DNA of 26,900 nucleotides, taken from IMG/VR virus record IMGVR_UViG_3300025413_000887, positions 1 to 26,900 of that record. One strand, given 5' to 3'. Position numbers and translations under genes: made by a program. This document shows, piece after piece, positions 1 to 6,854 of this stretch. Positions within the stretch are counted from its first letter, which is position 1. The number at the start of each line of letters is the position of its first letter. The notes under the pieces were generated by a model. It saw only the letters and a program-made list of their open reading frames with translations. It did no database searches and was not told the origin of the DNA. This DNA comes from a virus.

Positions 1-513
1 TTTGAAGATTGTTTGGATAAAACAAAATACAATAACAAATATTTCCTAGACAACCGCTTAGGTCAGACCAAGTTCCTAAACGTGCTACAAGGTGGCGACT
101 GGGATCGTGCTGAACAATGGTATAATGGTGTTAAAGAATTTAGCGATCCTAAGATATGGGGCGACAAAGCCGCTGAAGGCTGGGCCATGGGCGGTGCTAA
201 TATGAGCATGATGGATGTTACTCTTAAACGTCTAATGACAATGAGAGACGACGGCATGCTAGTGGGTAAAGACTGGATGCACTTTTTGGGTACAGCACAA
301 TTAGATTGGGCCTGCTACTTAACTTTGATTCAACGACAAATTAGGAAACATATCAATGAAAACTTCACCATCTCTTTTGATTGCGCCTCACCGTTTATCG
401 CAACAGCACACGGACTTGTCTACACAAACCCACAGTTCTCGCCAAAACGGTGGAGTACTATTATGGAAAAAGCCACAGACAACAAACAGGACTCCTTTCC
501 CCTGGGAAAGTGA
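1..513 (+). CDS. dpdA: DpdA-like DNA guanine transglycosylase, N-terminal part (5' truncated, frameshifted)
   Basis: The reading frame is open from base 1, so the true start lies upstream. The TTG at 13 is only an internal codon. The protein matches the tRNA-guanine transglycosylase fold. It has a VLQGG strand, then GWAMGG (compare GYAVGG in bacterial Tgt), a MRDDG turn, HFLGTAQLDWA, and a SFDCASPF segment around base 379 that aligns with the FDCVMPTR nucleophile motif of Tgt. The Asp codon at 379-381 is therefore the likely catalytic nucleophile. Phage DpdA proteins replace guanine in DNA with a 7-deazaguanine base. The frame ends at TGA 511-513, but homologous-looking sequence continues in the +1 frame from about base 490-503. 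The co-oriented QueE and QueD-family genes support a DNA-modification role over tRNA modification. The family call is firm; the DpdA subfamily is not resolved. Confidence 0.8.
   Translation, partial: FEDCLDKTKYNNKYFLDNRLGQTKFLNVLQGGDWDRAEQWYNGVKEFSDPKIWGDKAAEGWAMGGANMSMMDVTLKRLMTMRDDGMLVGKDWMHFLGTAQLDWACYLTLIQRQIRKHINENFTISFDCASPFIATAHGLVYTNPQFSPKRWSTIMEKATDNKQDSFPLGK
489..502 (+). other. +1 frameshift zone within dpdA
   Basis: The zero frame reads through QDSFPLGK to TGA 511-513. The +1 frame carries the expected PFPWESEIG continuation. The zone contains a GG pair (489-490), TTT (496-498) and CCCC (499-502). CCC-C lets tRNA-Pro re-pair one base forward, which is a known type of +1 slip. However, no stop codon sits directly after the slip codon, so a recoding signal is not obvious. 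Confidence 0.55.
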
Positions 514-1024
514 AATTGGAAGCCGCTTGACAATGGGTGATATCTGCTGGTATCAGCCAGGCATGTTAAACAAGATTGGCAAAGAAGGCAAAACATCATG
601 GGATAGTTTTAGCTATGCTCTTATGATGGCACATAATGTTAACAGTCACATTTCCAGTGTACAACGTGCTAATCATTTAGTAGATATCGAATGTACAAGA
701 TATCAGCCAAATTGGAAGTTATGGGGAATTGAAGGTAAGAAAGAAAAAGAATACAGTGACTGGGTTCCACGTAGGATTTTATACTTTAGCCGTTTTATCA
801 AAGAGCTGTTTGAAACAACATCAAAACAAGAAGCATTTGATATGATTGAAGAAGGTATTGGATTTTTACGTAGCCTAGAAGGCACACGTAGCCAAGATGG
901 TATGGCACGTAATACATTCTTTAATTTATTTGAAGAAGAAGCTAAAGATGAAAATGATTTAGACTTGTCTAATCCCGACGATGACGAATTACGTGCTTTA
1001 GAAGAAAGTGTTGACAGTGAATAA
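500..1024 (+). CDS. dpdA: DpdA-like transglycosylase, C-terminal part in the +1 frame
   Basis: This frame continues the preceding protein without a credible start of its own. It reads PFPWESEIGSRLTMGDICW and continues to an acidic C-terminus rich in Asp and Glu, ending at TAA 1022-1024. The open frame extends back to about 356, but residues before the PFPWES block do not look protein-like. A shift anywhere between about 489 and 502 joins the two parts, for example at the CCCC run 499-502 (slip from CCC 499-501 to CCC 500-502) or one extra G at 489-490. An internal ATG at 535 could in principle give a short separate product, but that would lack the nucleophile. It overlaps the next gene by a few bases, as expected for an intact operon. 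Whether this is programmed frameshifting, a real lesion or an assembly error cannot be told from one sequence. Confidence 0.7.
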   Translation, partial: PWESEIGSRLTMGDICWYQPGMLNKIGKEGKTSWDSFSYALMMAHNVNSHISSVQRANHLVDIECTRYQPNWKLWGIEGKKEKEYSDWVPRRILYFSRFIKELFETTSKQEAFDMIEEGIGFLRSLEGTRSQDGMARNTFFNLFEEEAKDENDLDLSNPDDDELRALEESVDSE

Positions 1025-1493
1025 ATTTACAGATTTTCCAGAACAACCTAGAGTAATGCGTGACGCAGAGGGCGAAGCATATTTTAGTATTATGCTGGCC
1101 CAAATTGCAGATTTCAATCCTAACGAAATCATTGCTGTGGCACGTAGCGGATTTAGTTATGCTATGTGGGTAGCGCAAATGCTTAAATTACCATTAGGTG
1201 CTTATTGGGCAGAGCGAGGTGAACTGGTCACCGGCAGTGATCCAGAACGTATTGTATTTGTAGATGACAATATTGTATCTGGTAGTACATATAAAGATAC
1301 AAAACTTTTTATGGAACGGTATTATCCCAATACTGAATGGCGTTGGGCTGTATTATTTACTGACTGGCATACTCCGAAAGAAATATGCGATGAAGTCATT
1401 CAAGGTGTAAAACTTCCTTACTTTGCTGAAGAGCCAATGTGGGGTAGCAAAAAAATTAGTCAAGATTATGGCATAAGGTACAGAGATGAATAA
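1017..1493 (+). CDS. Phosphoribosyltransferase-family protein
   Basis: This is a type I phosphoribosyltransferase-like protein of about 158 residues. It has an IIAVARSGF strand near residue 38-46 and a PRPP-binding loop RIVFVDDNIVSGST at about 78-91, the diagnostic acidic-acidic loop of the fold. Such enzymes join or release a base and PRPP; the substrate cannot be read here. GTG 1017 is chosen because a GAAGAAAG ribosome site lies about 8 bases upstream. GTG 1008 and TTG 1011 are in frame and also possible. It overlaps the dpdA stop by 8 bases and the next gene by 8, so it belongs to the same operon. It may act in base or nucleotide handling for the modification pathway or in salvage; some phosphoribosyltransferase-fold proteins are regulatory. 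Confidence 0.75.
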   Translation: MNKFTDFPEQPRVMRDAEGEAYFSIMLAQIADFNPNEIIAVARSGFSYAMWVAQMLKLPLGAYWAERGELVTGSDPERIVFVDDNIVSGSTYKDTKLFMERYYPNTEWRWAVLFTDWHTPKEICDEVIQGVKLPYFAEEPMWGSKKISQDYGIRYRDE

Positions 1494-1902
1494 TATTAGA
1501 ATCGCATTTGATATGGACGGGGTATTACTACCCGATTTTCATAAAATTCCTCAGTTAAATGATGATGAATTTTTCGAGCATACATTATATGCTAGGCCCA
1601 TGTTTTCGCCAGTTGGTGTTTTTGATGTGGTCACTGCCCGTACAGAAGATCGTCGGCCAGTTACACTAGAATGGCTCAAACAGTTATCCACTCCGCCACA
1701 AAATTTGTTTATGAAGCCTGTGAATAGTGATGAAACTCCAGCTGAATACAAATATCGTAAGTGTATTGAAGAAGGTTATAAAATTTTTGTAGAAAGCGAA
1801 CCCAGTATTGTTTTAGAAATGCGTGAAATGGCATTGATTGATAACACAGACTTAATGGTTATTCATTTTTCTGGTTTCGTTTCAAGAGGATTTGAATTGT
1901 GA
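1486..1902 (+). CDS. HAD-superfamily hydrolase (small, capless)
   Basis: The N-terminus RIAFDMDGVLL carries HAD motif I, with the nucleophile and acid/base Asp pair in DMDGV. VVTAR supplies motif II (Thr), a Lys in FMKP could be motif III, and FVESEPS may stand in for the acidic motif IV. At 138 residues there is no room for a large cap domain, so it resembles small 5'-nucleotidase or phosphatase types that accept large or nucleotide substrates. ATG 1486 overlaps the upstream stop by 8 bases. Removal of a phosphate from a nucleotide or sugar-phosphate intermediate fits the operon, but the substrate is not shown by the sequence. Confidence 0.72.
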   Translation: MNNIRIAFDMDGVLLPDFHKIPQLNDDEFFEHTLYARPMFSPVGVFDVVTARTEDRRPVTLEWLKQLSTPPQNLFMKPVNSDETPAEYKYRKCIEEGYKIFVESEPSIVLEMREMALIDNTDLMVIHFSGFVSRGFEL

Positions 1903-2780
1903 AAAGTCTAATCGTAGGTATGGGGATTGGCAATCTCTACAAAGCAGTATTAACTAATTTAGGACACGAAGTTGTTACTGTGGATATCAATCCATCAGCA
2001 AATGCTGACTATCCCACAATTGGAGACGCTTGCCTTAAGCACAAACATTTTGATACCGCACACATTTGTACTCCAAATTATCTACATAATATTCATGCTA
2101 GGTCTGCGGCCAATTGTGCTAAAATTATATTTGTGGAAAAACCAGGTGTTGCTAATGCCAAAGATTGGTTGGAGTTAGTCAGCTATTTTCCTAAAACAAG
2201 ATTCATGATGGTTAAAAATAACCAATGGCGAGATAATATTGAACGTATGCGTGAATTGATGATTGACTCAGATTCAATATCAATTGATTGGTTAAATCAA
2301 GATCGTGTGCCCAATCCTGGAACATGGTTTACCACAAAACACTTGGCATATGGCGGAGTTAGTAGAGATTTAATGCCTCACTTGTTGAGCTTGTTTATGG
2401 CTTTAGACCCAGAATACATGACATCACGTGAATTAGAAAGATCGATTGACCGTAAATGGAAATTGTGTGATCTCACAAAGACAGATTATGGCAGAGTTAA
2501 CGAACATGGCACATATGATGTCGATGACTACTTTAAATTAAATTTCATGTGTAATGATCGAGCTTGGAGTTTGACCGCAGACTGGCGTACTCTAAAAGAA
2601 GATCGTAGAGCTATTACATTTAATTTAAAAGATGGCGGTGCTGAAGTTATTGAATTAGGATTATGTCCAGAAGAAGCATACCAAGTCATGATCAAAGATG
2701 CTATTGATAATTTAGAAAATAATTTATTTTGGAATAACCAATTACTACAGGATTACTGGATTCACAGTAAGATAGAATGA
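1899..2780 (+). CDS. Gfo/Idh/MocA-family oxidoreductase
   Basis: The N-terminal Rossmann fold has a glycine-rich VGMGIGNLY turn at residues 6-14. It is followed by HICTPNYLH (55-63) and the family signature FVEKPG (79-83), whose Lys is the usual catalytic residue. A GGVSRDLMPH segment in the second half matches the conserved Asp/His site of the substrate domain. Family members oxidise or reduce sugars and related alcohols with NAD(P). The length, 293 residues, is slightly short for the family. The start is GTG 1899 with AGAGGA 8 bases upstream, overlapping the HAD stop; the end overlaps the next ATG by 4 bases. Sitting next to a second dehydrogenase and near a glycosyltransferase, it may prepare or modify a sugar or side chain. 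The substrate is unknown. Confidence 0.8.
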   Translation: MKSLIVGMGIGNLYKAVLTNLGHEVVTVDINPSANADYPTIGDACLKHKHFDTAHICTPNYLHNIHARSAANCAKIIFVEKPGVANAKDWLELVSYFPKTRFMMVKNNQWRDNIERMRELMIDSDSISIDWLNQDRVPNPGTWFTTKHLAYGGVSRDLMPHLLSLFMALDPEYMTSRELERSIDRKWKLCDLTKTDYGRVNEHGTYDVDDYFKLNFMCNDRAWSLTADWRTLKEDRRAITFNLKDGGAEVIELGLCPEEAYQVMIKDAIDNLENNLFWNNQLLQDYWIHSKIE

Positions 2781-3670
2781 ACGTAAGACTACTACATACT
2801 ACCGGAAACGGAATATTTGAAGAAACCATTTGGGAAAAGCCTGAACCTTCTGATAACGAAATTGAAGTACGTGCTGTTATGACAGGTGTTTGCCGAAGCG
2901 ACATCGACATGATGATGGGCAATTTTGGGCCACTACCATTACACATGCAGGGGCATGAAGGATTGGGCATAGTAACCAAAGTTGGTAGTGATATCACTGA
3001 TATTGCCATTGGAAATTTTGTTGCTACACGCGGTGAACCCGCTTATGCAGATTTTTATAATGTACGCAACACTGAATACACATGGGTTCCTGAACTACAC
3101 CCTCGCTATATTATTGAGCCAGTAGCCTGCGGTATCAATATTATAGATCAAGCATGGCAACAAATTAGAGAAAGATCTAATGGAAAAATACTAATCATAG
3201 GCAGTGGATTCCTTGCCTGGGTGGCGTTTAATAGATTAAAATCACAACGATCAAATGCCAGTGTTGATGTATTAGGATCAAGTAATTTAGAATTATGGGG
3301 AGATCAACTGCTGTTAGGAACCAGTGAAAGTTATGATGTGGTCATTGACCTAACTGGAAAATATGCGTTAGGCTTAGACATTAAACTAAACAACAACGCA
3401 ATAATTATAGACGGCGTTGGCAAAGCAATTAGTAGAGAGGAAGCACAGCAACAACTTTGGAAAGCCTGTACTACAATTCGTCCAAGTCCTCGAAATCCAA
3501 AATTTCATCAATGTATGAAAGAAGCAGTTTGGATGATTGAAAATTATCATTTAGCTATTGACAATTTCTGGACTAAAGCGTATAATAGAGATACAGAATG
3601 GCAACAAGCGTTTGCGGATGGTAAGGATCGTCCAAACGGTTATAGCCGAGGTTACATTGTATGGGATTGA
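2777..3670 (+). CDS. Zinc-type medium-chain dehydrogenase/reductase (alcohol dehydrogenase-like)
   Basis: The GroES-like catalytic domain is clear. GVCRSD gives the zinc Cys (residue 39), and GHEGLGIV gives the His-Glu pair (60-61) with the typical G-rich turn. EPVACGI around 114 is the inter-domain motif. A Rossmann segment KILIIGSGFLAW follows. At 297 residues it is shorter than the usual 340 or more, and the four-Cys structural zinc lobe of many alcohol dehydrogenases is absent. The last Gly of the nucleotide motif is Ala. The ATGA overlap with the upstream oxidoreductase implies coupled translation, so the pair probably act on the same or successive intermediates. Family call secure; reaction unknown. 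Confidence 0.8.
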   Translation: MNVRLLHTTGNGIFEETIWEKPEPSDNEIEVRAVMTGVCRSDIDMMMGNFGPLPLHMQGHEGLGIVTKVGSDITDIAIGNFVATRGEPAYADFYNVRNTEYTWVPELHPRYIIEPVACGINIIDQAWQQIRERSNGKILIIGSGFLAWVAFNRLKSQRSNASVDVLGSSNLELWGDQLLLGTSESYDVVIDLTGKYALGLDIKLNNNAIIIDGVGKAISREEAQQQLWKACTTIRPSPRNPKFHQCMKEAVWMIENYHLAIDNFWTKAYNRDTEWQQAFADGKDRPNGYSRGYIVWD

Positions 3671-4200
3671 ATACTGAAGAACGACAAGGAGTCGTTTACT
3701 TTACAGGTTATGAAGTAGAACATACTATTTGTCATGGTATGTATACATTGTTTGTTGTAGGCACACCTCCTGTAGAAGATATCCTACGTATTGCCAACGA
3801 CTCACAAGCAATGTTAGACGAGTCTAAACGTATCAAACATATCTACTTTGGTACTAGCCAAAGTTTTAATCCTCAAGGTATTACATTTCAAGAATACCGG
3901 GCATGGGACGATGTCATTCTTCCATGTTTAAAAGCAGACTACTGGGTGACATTAGACTTTGATGTCAAACACGCCGAAGGAGTGCTCGAATCTGGATATT
4001 CTGAATATCCTAGATTTGTTCCGATGATTAGTGTTAAGCTACCTTACATTAATCAATTTAACTATAACGCCACACTTAAACTGGACGACCTCACATGGGG
4101 TAAGACTAATCCGGGTGTGTGGACTCATCAACTACATGATCTAATGAGTAAAGACAAATATACTTACTGGGATCAATATACACAGGACACAGAACTATGA
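3661..4200 (+). CDS. Conserved-looking phage protein of unknown function, next to QueD-like gene
   Basis: This soluble-looking protein of 179 residues has no recognised catalytic motif. Visible features are FTGYEVEHTICHGMYTLF near the start, KHIYFGTSQSFN in the middle, a VTLDFDVKH strand, and PMISVKLPYI followed by NPGVWTHQLHDLM near the end. The several His, Asp and Cys residues in such blocks look like conserved functional segments, but I cannot assign a fold. ATG 3661 overlaps the dehydrogenase by 10 bases, and the end overlaps the QueD-like ATG by 4. Its tight coupling to the QueD-family gene suggests a role in the same pathway. It could equally be a structural partner. Confidence 0.6.
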   Translation: MGLNTEERQGVVYFTGYEVEHTICHGMYTLFVVGTPPVEDILRIANDSQAMLDESKRIKHIYFGTSQSFNPQGITFQEYRAWDDVILPCLKADYWVTLDFDVKHAEGVLESGYSEYPRFVPMISVKLPYINQFNYNATLKLDDLTWGKTNPGVWTHQLHDLMSKDKYTYWDQYTQDTEL

Positions 4201-4562
4201 CAACAAATACATATATCAAAATTCGCACAGAATTTGAAGGTTTTCATTTTTACCCCGACGCAGGTAAAATTGATCCACGCATTGAATTTTTAGAACACGA
4301 ACATCGCCATATGTTCAAGGTCGAAGTTAAAATCTCTGTCACGCATTTGGATCGTGAACTAGAGTTCTTCCTTGTCAAATGGGCACTACAAGATTTTATC
4401 CGAGCAGGCGACCAAAATCATAAGTCCTGCGAAATGATAGCAACAGATATTTTGCAGGACCATTTAATTCCTCTTTACGGACCAAATCGATCTTATGAGA
4501 TCGTAGTATCCGAAGATGGGGAATCAGATGGTATTGTGGAATATACTCCGTCTTTTCATTAA
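4197..4562 (+). CDS. QueD/6-pyruvoyl-tetrahydropterin synthase superfamily protein lacking canonical catalytic residues
   Basis: The T-fold pattern of QueD/PTPS proteins is visible. There is an N-terminal strand with His17 in GFHFYP, then HEHRHMFKVEV with His36 and His38 as the other two likely zinc ligands. NHKSCEMIATDIL replaces the usual segment ending in NPTSE, and VVSEDGESDG holds the late Glu (about 106). The catalytic Cys four residues before the HxH pair in E. coli QueD is a Leu here, and the Asp-His of the central loop is missing. It is therefore unlikely to be a normal carboxy-tetrahydropterin synthase. A 7-deazaguanine tailoring role, such as the DpdL-type CDG decarboxylase described for phages, is a possibility I cannot confirm. 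Length 121 is typical of the superfamily. Confidence 0.72.
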   Translation: MTTNTYIKIRTEFEGFHFYPDAGKIDPRIEFLEHEHRHMFKVEVKISVTHLDRELEFFLVKWALQDFIRAGDQNHKSCEMIATDILQDHLIPLYGPNRSYEIVVSEDGESDGIVEYTPSFH

Positions 4563-4588
4563 CTCCTATTTTAACAGGAAAATTTAAA

Positions 4589-4852
4589 ATGGCATTGCCA
4601 AACTATATTACAAAAACTCTTCAACTGAAGCCCGAAGTCAACAAGATCTTTAATGATCTAGATCGTTGGTTGGATCACTGTAGGATTAACCTACTGCCCT
4701 ATAACCCTGCGGACTTGTATCGTAGTCCAGAGTATAGGAAGTTCCAACAGGAGCAAGAGTACTTAGAACGTAAAGCACGTCGTGAACGTGAAGGACGTCC
4801 AGAGCCAGTTAAACAACGCGAATTCCGCGGCAACTTCAAGCCACGGTATTGA
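4589..4852 (+). CDS. Small basic protein, function unknown
   Basis: This is an 87-residue protein with a good ribosome site (ACAGGAAAA) upstream of ATG 4589. The C-terminal half is highly charged and probably helical, with runs such as QEQEYLERKARREREGR, and ends in an Arg/Lys-rich tail that could bind nucleic acid. No family is recognised. It ends one base before the ATG of the glycosyltransferase, so it is part of the operon. Confidence 0.6.
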   Translation: MALPNYITKTLQLKPEVNKIFNDLDRWLDHCRINLLPYNPADLYRSPEYRKFQQEQEYLERKARREREGRPEPVKQREFRGNFKPRY

Positions 4853-4853
4853 T

Positions 4854-5921
4854 ATGGCAAATATCTTTCTAATCGATTTAGAAAGTGTAGAAACTAGGTA
4901 CACGGGGCAATGGAAGTCCCATGTACCTAATATCTTACGAAAGGCAGGACACGATGTTAGAGTTATTTCCGGACCTGGAGATATTCCTCCAGCAACTACG
5001 CCAGGAGCTTTTCTTAACTTTGGTGGCACCAATATATACAAGGCTAATCAAGTTGAACAGATTAGTCGTTTGTTTTGCTCCGGAGCAGTCAAGCCTGGCG
5101 ATCATTTTTTGTTCACAGATGCTTGGCATCCCGGAATCATAAATTTAAAATACATGAGTGAACTACTGGGAATCCCAGTAACTACACACGGCTTATGGCA
5201 TGCTGGCAGTTATGATCCTCAAGATTTTCTTGGACGTCTTGTAGGAGATAAGCCATGGGTAAGACATGCTGAGAAAAGTTTTTATGAAGCATTTGATCAT
5301 AACTACTTTGCCACACAGTTCCATATTGATATGTTCTGTGAAAATTTGTTAGATCGTAAATCTGATATCACCATCTATTTTGCCAAAGATAAAATTGTTC
5401 GCACAGGTTGGCCCATGGAGTATATGGATGAATTATTGGGCGGAGGAGGCCCGTATGCCAAAGACAACCTAATTGTATTCCCGCACCGTATTGCTCCAGA
5501 GAAGCAGGTAGAAATTTTTAGAGATTTGGCTAATCATTTACCAGAATATGAATTTGTTGTTTGCCAGGATCAATCACTGACTAAGAATGAATACCATACC
5601 TTGTTGAAACGTGCTAAGATTGTGTTCAGTGCTAACCTACAGGAAACACTAGGTATCAGTTGCTACGAAGGTGCTATGGTAGATACTATTCCCATGGTGC
5701 CTGATAGATTAAGCTACACAGAAATGTATTATGATACTTTCAAATATCCAAGCAAATGGACTGAAAGTTTTGAAGCATATCAATCATATCGTCCGCAACT
5801 TTGCTATAAATTGGTCAATTACTTAAAAAATTACGAAAAGTTTTTACCACAACTACACAAACAAACTCAAGACTTAACAGAAAGATTTTTCTCATGTCAA
5901 AACTTGCTGACAAAATTTTAA
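4854..5921 (+). CDS. GT-B fold glycosyltransferase (GT4-like)
   Basis: Start ATG 4854, just after the preceding TGA, gives MANIFLIDLESVE, a natural N-terminal strand. The longer frame back to 4782 reads through the basic gene and is rejected. The protein of about 355 residues has the two-domain GT-B layout. An N-terminal domain precedes RTGWPMEY, then a second nucleotide-sugar-binding domain begins at DNLIVFPHRIAPEKQVEIF and includes KRAKIVFSAN and ETLGISCYEGAM. The last is the E-x7-E donor-binding motif of retaining GT4-type enzymes. It would transfer a sugar from a nucleotide donor. The acceptor could be modified DNA bases or a surface glycan; the operon context makes DNA plausible but does not prove it. 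Confidence 0.75.
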   Translation: MANIFLIDLESVETRYTGQWKSHVPNILRKAGHDVRVISGPGDIPPATTPGAFLNFGGTNIYKANQVEQISRLFCSGAVKPGDHFLFTDAWHPGIINLKYMSELLGIPVTTHGLWHAGSYDPQDFLGRLVGDKPWVRHAEKSFYEAFDHNYFATQFHIDMFCENLLDRKSDITIYFAKDKIVRTGWPMEYMDELLGGGGPYAKDNLIVFPHRIAPEKQVEIFRDLANHLPEYEFVVCQDQSLTKNEYHTLLKRAKIVFSANLQETLGISCYEGAMVDTIPMVPDRLSYTEMYYDTFKYPSKWTESFEAYQSYRPQLCYKLVNYLKNYEKFLPQLHKQTQDLTERFFSCQNLLTKF

Positions 5922-6373
5922 ATTTGCTCGACCAAATGGGTCGTAAACGTGTTGTACTAGATCGAGAAGGAAATGAACCTTATCTTATACGCTATTATGT
6001 CTTTCTCAAAGACCGAAAGTTATTTCCATTTAATGTGTTTTTACACAAGTTTCTTAAGTCAGACCCCGATGATGTGCATGATCATCCTTGGCCTTACGCT
6101 ACACTAATTTTACGAGGTGGATATTACGAATGGATTCCAAAATTTAATGACAAAAAAGAAATGATTGGTGAAATTCGTAAATGGAGAGGCCCTGGTCATT
6201 TTCGTATATCTCGACCATCAAGCTATCATCGTATTGAATTACAAGAAGGAGTTACTCCTTGGACTCTGTTTATGCCTGGACCACAACAGCGTGAATGGGG
6301 ATTTTTAGTTAATAATCAGTGGATACATAATGAACAATATTTGAAGGAAAGAAATGAACAAGCTCATACTTAA
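5894..6373 (+). CDS. Cupin-like metal-binding protein
   Basis: This 159-residue protein has a DDVHDHPW motif near residues 56-63, then ILRGGYYEWIP and GHFRISRPSSYHRIEL. That is the two-motif pattern of a cupin beta-barrel, with His residues able to bind a metal. WTLFMPGPQQREWGF closes the barrel. It overlaps the glycosyltransferase by 28 bases and the next gene by 20. Proteins of this type are known in phages and bacteria mostly without an assigned reaction. It could be an oxygenase, an isomerase or a binding protein. Confidence 0.68.
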   Translation: MSKLADKILNLLDQMGRKRVVLDREGNEPYLIRYYVFLKDRKLFPFNVFLHKFLKSDPDDVHDHPWPYATLILRGGYYEWIPKFNDKKEMIGEIRKWRGPGHFRISRPSSYHRIELQEGVTPWTLFMPGPQQREWGFLVNNQWIHNEQYLKERNEQAHT

Positions 6374-6854
6374 TGATCAGGAGTACAAAGGCCTTGTTGG
6401 CAAAATATGTCGGGATATCGCCGTTAGCGGTTGGCGCCCGGATTATATTGTAGGCATCGGTCGTGGTGGGTTGTTGCCTGCTGTCATGATCAGTCAATAT
6501 TTTGGTATCAAAATGTGTAGTTTAGATATCAGTCTGCGTGATGGTGGCGATACTGTTAGTAATTTTAGTATGAGTGAAGATGCGTTTAGCGGCAAAAAAA
6601 TTCTAATCGTCGACGACATCAACGATACAGGAGCTACAATTAACTGGCTAATGAATGACTGGCGTAGCTCATGCCAACCCGAGCATCAGGTATGGGACGA
6701 AGGTGTGTGGAATGACAATGTTAAATTTGCTGTGGTTGTGGATAACTGGAGTAGCGCATGTCAAGTCACTATGGATTTCACAGGGATGGAAGTAAACAAA
6801 TCAGAACAAGACGTATGGATTGAATTTCCTTACGAGGAATGGTGGACCAAATGA
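6354..6854 (+). CDS. Phosphoribosyltransferase (xanthine/hypoxanthine-type)
   Basis: This second type I phosphoribosyltransferase of the operon is closer to bacterial Gpt-like enzymes. YIVGIGRGGLLPAVMIS (31-47) provides the pyrophosphate-binding loop, and KKILIVDDINDTGATI (81-96) is the PRPP loop. The region between holds a flexible-loop-like segment with SLRDGG. It may salvage a purine or a deazapurine. ATG 6354 has a GAAGGAAAGAA ribosome site. It overlaps the HIT gene by 4 bases. Two phosphoribosyltransferases in one operon are unusual and suggest that ribosylated intermediates matter. Confidence 0.8.
   Translation: MNKLILNDQEYKGLVGKICRDIAVSGWRPDYIVGIGRGGLLPAVMISQYFGIKMCSLDISLRDGGDTVSNFSMSEDAFSGKKILIVDDINDTGATINWLMNDWRSSCQPEHQVWDEGVWNDNVKFAVVVDNWSSACQVTMDFTGMEVNKSEQDVWIEFPYEEWWTK

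Noticed and set aside
13-15. TTG as start of the first gene
   Set aside because: The frame is open to base 1 and upstream codons look coding, so the gene runs off the left edge.
356-489. Start of the second dpdA segment at 356
   Set aside because: The translated sequence before about base 490 in that frame is low-quality and is the shadow of the zero frame.
1011-1045. TTGACA as a -35 box inside dpdA
   Set aside because: No -10 hexamer lies 16-18 bases downstream and the operon is continuous.
4782-4853. Long start for the glycosyltransferase
   Set aside because: This stretch is read in another frame by the small basic gene; ATG 4854 gives the natural N-terminus.
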